Shown: piece by piece, positions 57,412-64,000 of the stretch
How positions within the stretch are numbered: the stretch's first letter is position 1
How the letters are laid out: each line of letters begins with the position of its first letter
Origin: Rhizophlyctis rosea
Lineage: Eukaryota; Chytridiomycota; Chytridiomycetes; Rhizophlyctidales; Rhizophlyctidaceae
Direction: 5' to 3'
Length of the DNA stretch: 64,000 nucleotides
Assembly: GCA_027596075.1 (NCBI GenBank)
Contig: JADGJC010000003.1
Location: forward strand, 1-64,000
Position numbers and translations under genes: made by a program
The notes under the pieces: model-generated
Seen by the model: the letters and a program-made list of their open reading frames with translations, nothing else
What the model was told of the DNA's origin: nothing
The model's database searches: none

Positions 57412-58582
57412 TTTCGTGCATAGAGGAGTGAGGTGAAGGGTATTAAAGAGTGAGGGGTATTTGCACAGTGCAAGGTGACAGATCGAGCATTCGCCAAAGG
57501 TGGTGGGTGAGGGGTGGGGGTGAAGTGTGGTTTGACGATTCTGAAAAAAGAATATCCACTATATGTGATTGGTTTTTTCGCAAATGAATGATATTGGAAG
57601 AGGTCCACACAGCGGACGTGCTTCTCGACAGAATGCCAGGTGATAAGTTAATGGAGATTTATGAATTGGGAGAAAGCATAAGCTGAGGGGCAAACATGAG
57701 AAAGAAGGGCAATGAGAGTGGCAGTCCACGTGTGCACCGCAAGCTGCCGTTACCTATGATGCGAGTGGCAGTCTGGGCCCAGTCAAGAACGGTGAGTGCA
57801 GTTACCCAATGTGTCACCCTGGCGCAGCCCGGAGATCCGGATCCATGGGAATCCCCATGGTGGAAAGTGCGAGCTTGGAACTTTGAGGAACATTGGTGAA
57901 ACGGGTGCACGATAATATAACCCGTTGCGGTTAAGGTTTGAAGGTTCAGCCGAACCCTATCGCCCATGGGACAGCGGAAAAAAGAATAGGCGGATTGGAT
58001 GGCAAAGTCACCGCCCAAAAATTCTCAGCACCGCCCAATGCAGCAAGGCAAACTGCATTGCATCCCTTTCATTCCCCATTTTTCGCCAAGACACGGGGGT
58101 TGTTCATCTTTCCCACACACTACCGGTACTCTCATCAAAACCACATTCGAAAACTAGTGAAACGGGTTTTGCACCACTCGTGAGATGCCAATGGTGCTCT
58201 CGTATGCGGTGGACCACTGCACCCAGCAACACAAAATTGTGCTTGAAGTGTTGTAAATTCGGATCGCACGACGACGAGCATCCATTACTGTAATCTCTGC
58301 GGAAGCCCTGTCATATGCTGAACTTCTGGCGCCGATCATACAAGGCTTCCATCGACTTGTTGTATATACACCTGTGAATTTCAGTGGAATCGTGATACTC
58401 TGCCGGTGTCCATATTGATTATACATGACGGAGTTTGATTGCCAGCTTCTAAATTACTAACAACACATGGAGGCTCCGTGAGCAGGCGCAGTGGACATGT
58501 AAATAAGATTTGACTTACCCCATGACAAATCAGGCAAAATGATTCCGTCAAAATACTATTTACAAATCTGATCATTCTGCAG
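57412..58582. other. gene-poor region with a zinc-ribbon-like fragment
   Basis: Plus-strand 58188-58290 reads VRCQWCSRM and LCLKCCKFG, a CxxC...CxxC pattern like the C-terminal ribbon of some DDE transposases. No transposase core or terminal repeats were found, so it may be a remnant or chance. Confidence 0.3.
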
Positions 58583-58894
58583 CTATGCGGGAACACCTTC
58601 CCTCTCCATCAATCTAATCTTCCTTCGGACTTCTGCCTTGCGTTGATTTGCCTTCCTGACGCGTACAAAGCGCCGGATTTTGAAAATAAGGAATACCAGC
58701 GTGATAATAACTATTGTGAGACCTTCTTTGAGTGTGGCAGCAAAGATGGTGTTGGCGGAATTGTCGTCTTCATTGGTGGCAGCCGATGTGTCGGTTGATG
58801 GAGGAGTGGACGAAGTGGAAGTTTGAGCATTTGTCAGGACAATTTGGAGGCCAAGAAGGACCGAAAGGGCGAGGAGTAGTCGCGGTTGAAGCAT
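58583..58894 (-). CDS. small secreted-type single-pass membrane protein
   Basis: An intronless frame of 103 aa. MLQPRLLLALSVLLGLQIVL followed by TNAQ is a signal peptide with an AxA-like cleavage site. A Ser/Thr-rich ectodomain follows, then a membrane helix (LTIVIITLVFLIF) and a very basic cytoplasmic tail (KIRRFVRVRKANQRKAEVRR). The layout is of a type I membrane protein of the ER or cell surface. No family recognised. Confidence 0.55.
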   Translation of the reverse strand: MLQPRLLLALSVLLGLQIVLTNAQTSTSSTPPSTDTSAATNEDDNSANTIFAATLKEGLTIVIITLVFLIFKIRRFVRVRKANQRKAEVRRKIRLMEREGVPA

Positions 58895-59216
58895 GGACGA
58901 TTATAATGCTATTGATGTCCCTCTTCGATACACTTCATACGAGCAACTGCTGCCGCCTCTGAGCAAGTCCACCATAAACAGTCGCACACCTCTGCAGCAG
59001 AAAAGCGAAGGAAAGAATTGAAAGGAATTGAACTGAGAAAGAGTGGTCTCGTTGCCTTTTGGGGGGGTTGGGGGCTGCTGCATGCTGGTCAGACCGTAGA
59101 CGTGGCTTGCATGACTCAACTGTCAAGTTGCGAGTTCAATTTCAACTTGCAACGCGTTTTTGTTTACCCCTCTCCTCAGACTCCTCAACATCTTCCTTCT
59201 GCTTCCCATCCGCATA

Positions 59217-61103
59217 ATGTCGTCGGCGCGCCTGAACCGACTGCAAGCCGTTGGCAAGGCGACCCTCGCTTCCACGCGAGCACCTAGTCGCTGTATCCAC
59301 ACCAGTCGTCCATGTCGCAAAGACCCGATCACCAACCTGCGTGAGCGGGGGATGATAAACGCAGTCTCAAGGTACAGCTCAGCGTTCTGAGCTAAACGAG
59401 CAAAGCTAACCTCTCACTCAGCGAGACCGCCTCTGTCTTATTGTCCAAACGGCGTACAGTCTATGCCGGCTTCGACCCAACCGCAACAAGTCTTCACGTA
59501 GGAAACCTCCTAACAATCATCGGTCTTCTGCACTTCCATACCCTTGGACACGAAGTGATAGCCCTGGTCCGAAATCTCCCATATTGCACCCTTTCCGCAA
59601 ACAGACAGCTAACGCTGCAGTTAGATAGGAGGCGCAACAGGCTCCATAGGTGATCCTAGCGGACGGAGCACGGAACGAACAGCGCTAGACAAAGACACTC
59701 TCCAACGAAACGTTAACGCAATACAGGCGCAAATCAAACAGCTTTTCGCCAATGGCCAGAATTACGCTTCCAAAAGACGAAAAAGTGAAACCGCGGAATC
59801 AGTGCCGGTCAAGTTCATGAACAACATGACATGGATGGAGAAAATGACGTTTCTGGATTTCATTGGTGATGTGGGGCGGTTGGCGAGGGTGGGGACAATG
59901 CTGGGTCGTGACAGGTGACCTACATGATGCTTTTCCTGCCCGGCAGCCAGCCAGGCGGACAACCTCACCTCTTTCCATCACAGCGTCAAAAACCGCATGG
60001 ATAGCCCCGAAGGCATCAGCTTCACCGAATTCACCTACCAGCTCCTCCAAGCATACGACTTCTGGCACCTGCACGAGCACCACGGATGTACCGTCCAGCT
60101 AGGAGGAAGCGATCAGTGGGGCAACATGGTCGCTGGGCTAGATCTAATACGGCGGAAACTCGCTCATAGTGGAAATTCAGAAGATGCCAAGCAAGCAGAT
60201 CCGGCTATTGCTATCACGTTACCGCTCGTAACAACCGCGACGGGGGAGAAGTTTGGCAAGAGTGCGGGGAATGCGGTTTGGTTGGATGAGGGGTTGGTGT
60301 CTCCATTTGATTTTTATCAGGTTTGTGAATCTCCCGGGTCGGTTCGCTTATTTGATCAAGTCGGTACTGATTGAAATCTGGTGAAAAAGTTCTTCAGACG
60401 GGCACCGGACTCTGAAGTTGGACGTTATTTGCAATACTTTACATTCCTACCCTTGAGCGATATAGAATCCTTATTAGCACAGCATAAGGTATGAGGGTCC
60501 TAACTTGCTGCTCTTCTCTCGAGATTTTGGCCCTCAACCCTATATCACCTACAGGAAGCACCGCAAAAACATATCCCCCAACGAGCACTAGCGCGCGAAG
60601 TCACGGAACTAGTGCACGGCGGTACGCAATAGCTTTCATCCAGCCCCACCAGAAAAGTCTCACTCATCTACCTACCCACAGAGACGGCAGCAACCAAAGC
60701 AGAAATCATGTCCCAAGTATTGTACGACGGTTCCATTGAAGACATCACGGCCGCACAGATCCTCTCTGCTTTCGCGGGCGACGCGCGTCTGAAAACTCTA
60801 CCGCGGGACTCGGTGGTTGGGCATGAGGTTTGGGAAGTTGCGGCGGCGTCGGAGGCTGCGAAGTCGAGGGGTATGTTGTCCCTGTTTTGCTTTTTGGAAT
60901 TTGATGGAGATTGGATTTGTTGACACGGAATGTTTCTGTGTGTAGGCCAAGCGCGTAAGTTACAAAACGCTGGAGGCCTGTACTTCAACAACGTCAAAGT
61001 CCCTGCGACTCGTAGAGTGATTGCCGCTGAGGATCTGGTGGACGGACGGGTGTGTTTGATTCGAACTGGGAAGGAGAATTATAGGATAGTTGAGGTGCAG
61101 TAG
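59217..61103 (+). CDS. MSY1: mitochondrial tyrosyl-tRNA synthetase
   Basis: It charges mitochondrial tRNA-Tyr. The start [20 protein letters not shown] is an Arg/Ser-rich targeting peptide; an in-frame ATG at 59160 is an alternative. The class I core reads [17 protein letters not shown] (HIGH-type HVGN), [77 protein letters not shown] and [15 protein letters not shown] (KMSKS motif). The C-terminal S4-like RNA-binding part is [20 protein letters not shown]. About eight exons. One intron begins GTCCGA after HEVIAL and must end at CAGTTAG to give IGGATGS. Length is about 470 aa, as expected. Confidence 0.92.
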
Positions 61104-61359
61104 TTGGTAGATAGGACGAAGAGAGCGCGGATGTAGATAGATTTGATATGGTTAGGATAGAAATTTACAAGGGTGGATGTTATATCTACAAGTAGCATTG
61201 AAACAAAAACTGCTGACTGCCTAAAAAAAACCAAGACATTTACACTATGGGTAGTCTACGCTAATGACGCATGGAGGTCTTACTCCTCACAACCTAATGC
61301 ATATCTGCAAAAACAGAGATCCTACGAATACGAAACACAAAACGCATCATCGTCGACAC
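61104..61359. other. convergent 3' intergenic region
   Basis: TyrRS and HEN1 are transcribed toward each other and end here. No other feature. Confidence 0.6.
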
Positions 61360-63047
61360 CTATCGCCATCCAGAAAGACTACTCTCCTCCTGTCGCGGAA
61401 CATTACCCCACCCAGCAGGCGAAGCACTCCAATCATCCACCGCGACTTTCACTTCATCTCCACCACCACCATCCTCTTCTCGCGTGACATTACCCCACCC
61501 AGCAGGCGACGCACTCCAATCATCAACCGCAACTTCACCCCCACCCCCACTTCCACCACCTACACCACTATTTTCCCCAACTTGACTCCACTCCTCCTCC
61601 TCCCCCCACCCATCCTCCCCATCCTCATACTCATCCTCCAAAACCGTCCCCTCCCATTCCAGCGCATCATCCTGTCGTTCTTCCTCAGGTGGAATATCGT
61701 ACATAAAGCGTGCGCCCAAGTCCTCTCCACCTCCATCTTGCCCGTCCAAGCTCTTGATCCTAACGATCTCAAAGAATTCTTTCGCCTCCTCCGACCGAAA
61801 CGCCTCAATAAGTCTATCCAGCTTCTTACAAATCTGACGAATCCGAAGAATATTCCAGTATTTCTCTAGCGGAAGCATAATCTCCCCCGCACGTGCCTGT
61901 GGTGGCCCCTTCCCCAAATCCTCATCCCCATTTTTCACATCTCTGTTCCTCCGATCATCCAACTCGTTATACACCAAGTACCGCGTGCGCTCGACGGCTT
62001 CATCGATGATGTCTTTGTTTGTGAATCCGGTTTCGGTGAAGTAAGGGAATGTGATGGTGGAGTGGTAGCGGTAGGGGGTGCCGATGGTGGGTAATGGTGA
62101 GGGGGGTTGGGTGTCGATGCGGGTGAAGATTGCTATTTGGGTGCAGTGGCCGACGTCGGGGTGTTTTGTTGGTGTGCTTAGGAGGCCTACGCCGGTGAAT
62201 GAGACGGTGTAGTTGTATTTTGATGCGATTATTTTGGCCCTGGAGGGAGGAGCGGTTATGATTCCAGAAAGATTGGGGGCACGATTCAGATGAGCGTGAA
62301 AGTAATAACCGCACCAGGACTGAAACTCCTCACGCGACCATTCGAATCGATGATCATCATTTCGGAACTCCGCCTCGGGTGTGCCCCACTTGAGTCCAGG
62401 GAAGTTCACATTGAAGTCACCATTTGGCGTCGTCACTACCATCACTCTTGGTCTGTATATCCCAAGCGTCGTTTCCGGAAACGCTTCAAGCACCGGCGGA
62501 TCCAAATGTTCTACACTGCAGAAAAGAAACTTATCACCACGCTGAGCATCAAAAGAATAAACAACGTACGGCGAAGGATGCTACAAAGAACCACTTACAC
62601 TTCAGCAGAAGCAATAGCATCAAATCCGCACAAACGAGAATCGGCCTCCGCAACAGATCCTTGGTATATGCTGCATTCCACCGGCAACTCCCTCAAGAAC
62701 CTCTTGTCATACTCGTTGGGTTGACAGGCCATCGCGGTGGACTCCACGCAGGCTGGGTCGATGTCCACGCCGGCAAGTCGACTGAAACTGGTGTCATTTA
62801 GAAGGATTTCGAGCAGTGCTCCTTGTCCGCAGCCGAAGTCCAGAACCTTGATATGGGGAGAAGGGAGTGGGTGGGTTGTTGCTTGGGACAGGTGTCGAGA
62901 TTGATCCGTACTTACTGACTCCACGCGGTGTTTCTTCAATATTTGAGATACCATAGCTCTTCTTTGTCGCCATAGAGGTGGATTGAAGAGTGGTGTTGTG
63001 TTTTCTTCGTCTTCCTTGGGGGTATTTGAGTCTGTAGATTCGGCCAT
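61360..63047 (-). CDS. HEN1: HEN1 small-RNA 2'-O-methyltransferase with GW/WG tail
   Basis: Three exons (62916-63047, 62599-62846, 61360-62515) give 511 aa. HEN1 methylates the 2'-OH of the 3' nucleotide of small RNAs and so protects them. The SAM site is SVLDFGCGQGALLEILL with VDIDP. The metal-binding set EVVEH (E-x-x-E-H) and DDHRFEW (His) is complete. The remaining family blocks LGIYRPRVMVVTTPNGDFNV and SREEFQSWCGYY are also present. The first intron (69 bases) is a multiple of three without stops, so its retention would add 23 residues. The C-terminal 100 residues are acidic and Gly-rich and carry DGWGEEEEW, two copies of VDDWSASPAGWGN, and a final SGWR. Such Trp-Gly motifs in acidic disorder are the hallmark of Argonaute-binding hooks, and I do not know of them in HEN1. 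The start was chosen at MAESTDSNTPKEDEE; the frame is open upstream. Confidence 0.9.
61401..61533. repeat. tandem 87-base repeat in the HEN1 tail
   Basis: Two nearly identical units of about 46 bases (61401-61446 and 61488-61533), with a period of 87 bases or 29 codons. Each encodes VDDWSASPAGWGN on the minus strand. Confidence 0.85.
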
Positions 63048-63536
63048 AATTGCGTGTGAATTTCGCGATCGTGGTGGGGGTTGTTGAGAGGAAGGTGCGA
63101 AACCTGGCAAGCAACCGGATTTGATGGCTCGGCACAGCGGCGCCACCCATTTCTGGCCCAGCCCTTGTCTCAGCGTGCTATTTTTGTTCTCACGGTTTCA
63201 ATCTCGGTGCAGAAACTACACGGAACTCCATAGACACGCGTGTTCCATCGCTCAGAAGCATCAAGGAGGGCTTCTCACGCCATCTTCAGTCGTTCAGAAC
63301 GCATTCTGCTTTTGTGGGGTCAGTGTCGTTGTCTTAGTGACGTCGAACCTTGTGGCGGTGGTAAACAATCAGGTTATAAACAACTTTCTCATAGAAACGC
63401 TCTGATCGCCAGGTGCCAGCACGCGTAACATATCACAAGAAGTCGTTACGTCTCCTTTTTATTGGTGGGTAAGAGACTCACAGGCTGTTACACGATATCC
63501 ATTTCCTCACGCCGGCACCATCCACAACAGACAAAA
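63048..63536. promoter_or_regulatory. divergent promoter of HEN1 and the base-modification-like gene
   Basis: A 489-base head-to-head region between two start codons. No TATA box was found. Shared regulation is possible but not shown. Confidence 0.4.
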
Positions 63537-64000
63537 ATGCCGAAACGACCGTCTTCCAAGAAGCAGCTCTTCGTCCCAGCGCGTTTGGAAAAGCTCGTCA
63601 ACTATTTCGAAGAACGTCGGCGGATCAAGCTACGAAGGCAAGCGGACCTCCCAGCGCCCTGGACCCAAGACCCGATCCTCCAAATATACCGATTCTGCTG
63701 CATTCGCCGTGAAGACGATAAAACATCCAGATTGGTGATGAACGAATACTTCCGCAACCCCAATCCCTACAAAGAAACACATTTCTTCTTCAGCTGCATG
63801 TTCCACGAGTTCCTCTGCAGCGCGATGATGAGCTTCAAAGTTGGTTACATCCGTACCCAAGAGAGGCTTCTTGAGGTTATGGACGAGATCAGAGACATGG
63901 AAGACAATGGAGTAAAGTGGCGCCCATCAGTCATCCAGGCCTGCTGCTCGTACGATCAATTCTACACAGCCATGCTGCACAACTGGGACGCAGCAGAAAA
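63537..64000 (+). CDS. aGPT-Pplase/HMUDK-like helical protein, 5' part
   Basis: The frame starts with MPKRPSSKKQLFVPARLEKL and is open to the window end (154 residues so far, no intron). It reads YFEERRRIKLRRQADLPAPW, then TQDPILQIYRFCCIRREDDK, and FFFSCMFHEFLCSAMMSF. The block PWT-x-DPIL-x2-YRFCN-x-RREDD is, as I recall, the signature of the alpha-helical family that includes alpha-glutamyl/putrescinyl-thymine pyrophosphorylases and the helical domain of 5-hydroxymethyl-dUMP DNA kinases. These phage and bacterial enzymes complete hypermodified thymines. Here the usual Asn after FC is Cys, and the basic start could be nuclear. Eukaryotic members may act on modified bases or repair. That is inference. 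It is divergent to HEN1. The C-terminal part is outside the window. Confidence 0.6.
   Translation, partial: MPKRPSSKKQLFVPARLEKLVNYFEERRRIKLRRQADLPAPWTQDPILQIYRFCCIRREDDKTSRLVMNEYFRNPNPYKETHFFFSCMFHEFLCSAMMSFKVGYIRTQERLLEVMDEIRDMEDNGVKWRPSVIQACCSYDQFYTAMLHNWDAAE

Noticed and set aside
58188..58290. CxxC...CxxC ribbon as evidence for a transposon
   Set aside because: No transposase core, terminal inverted repeats or target duplication could be found. Kept only as a note in the intergenic entry.

Overview
This 64 kb window reads as nuclear DNA of a fungus, most likely an early-diverging (chytrid-like) one. Genes are dense and split by many short introns with GT...AG ends and a TGACTAAC-type branch point. 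Both strands are used and there are no operons. Recognisable products are eukaryotic and mostly fungal: an SREBP transcription factor, a karyopherin of the Kap120/importin-11 type, an Arf6-like GTPase, an NHA1-type Na+/H+ antiporter, 5-oxoprolinase, mitochondrial tyrosyl-tRNA synthetase, a HEN1 small-RNA methyltransferase and a DUF218 protein. A Jupiter/HN1-type PPGG-repeat protein, a family better known from animals, and HEN1 together favour a zoosporic fungus over Dikarya. That placement is inference. Two short N runs (19319-19328 and 39275-39285) show it is a gapped scaffold.

Layout. 1-10 kb: a MARVEL-like membrane protein (+), a gene with an unknown N-terminal region and a broken Mob-domain stretch (-), an 11-exon SH3 protein (+), and a decayed copy of the MARVEL gene's last exon. 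10-19 kb: two unrecognised spliced genes (-), then a gene-poor stretch with microsatellites. 19-31 kb: a divergent PARP (+), a DUF218 protein (+), an Arf (-) and a karyopherin (+). 31-46 kb: an F-box/WD40 protein (+), a Jupiter/HN1-like repeat protein (-), a secreted lectin-like gene cut by the second gap, the 3' end of an F-box paralogue, SREBP (-) and a second F-box gene (+). 46-64 kb: tRNA-Arg (+), 5-oxoprolinase (+), an unknown gene (-), NHA1 (-), a small membrane protein (-), TyrRS (+), HEN1 (-), and the 5' end of a protein resembling the helical DNA-base hypermodification enzymes (+), which runs off the window.

Most genes are unrelated housekeeping or regulatory genes. The most interesting pieces are (i) HEN1 with an acidic C-terminal tail carrying duplicated GW/WG motifs that look like an Argonaute hook, (ii) its divergent neighbour related to thymine-hypermodification enzymes, (iii) a PARP that has lost the catalytic histidine, and (iv) abrupt alternation of C/A-rich and G/T-rich codon usage inside single exons. 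Exon borders are manual predictions from splice consensus, reading frame and protein similarity recalled from memory. No search was run.
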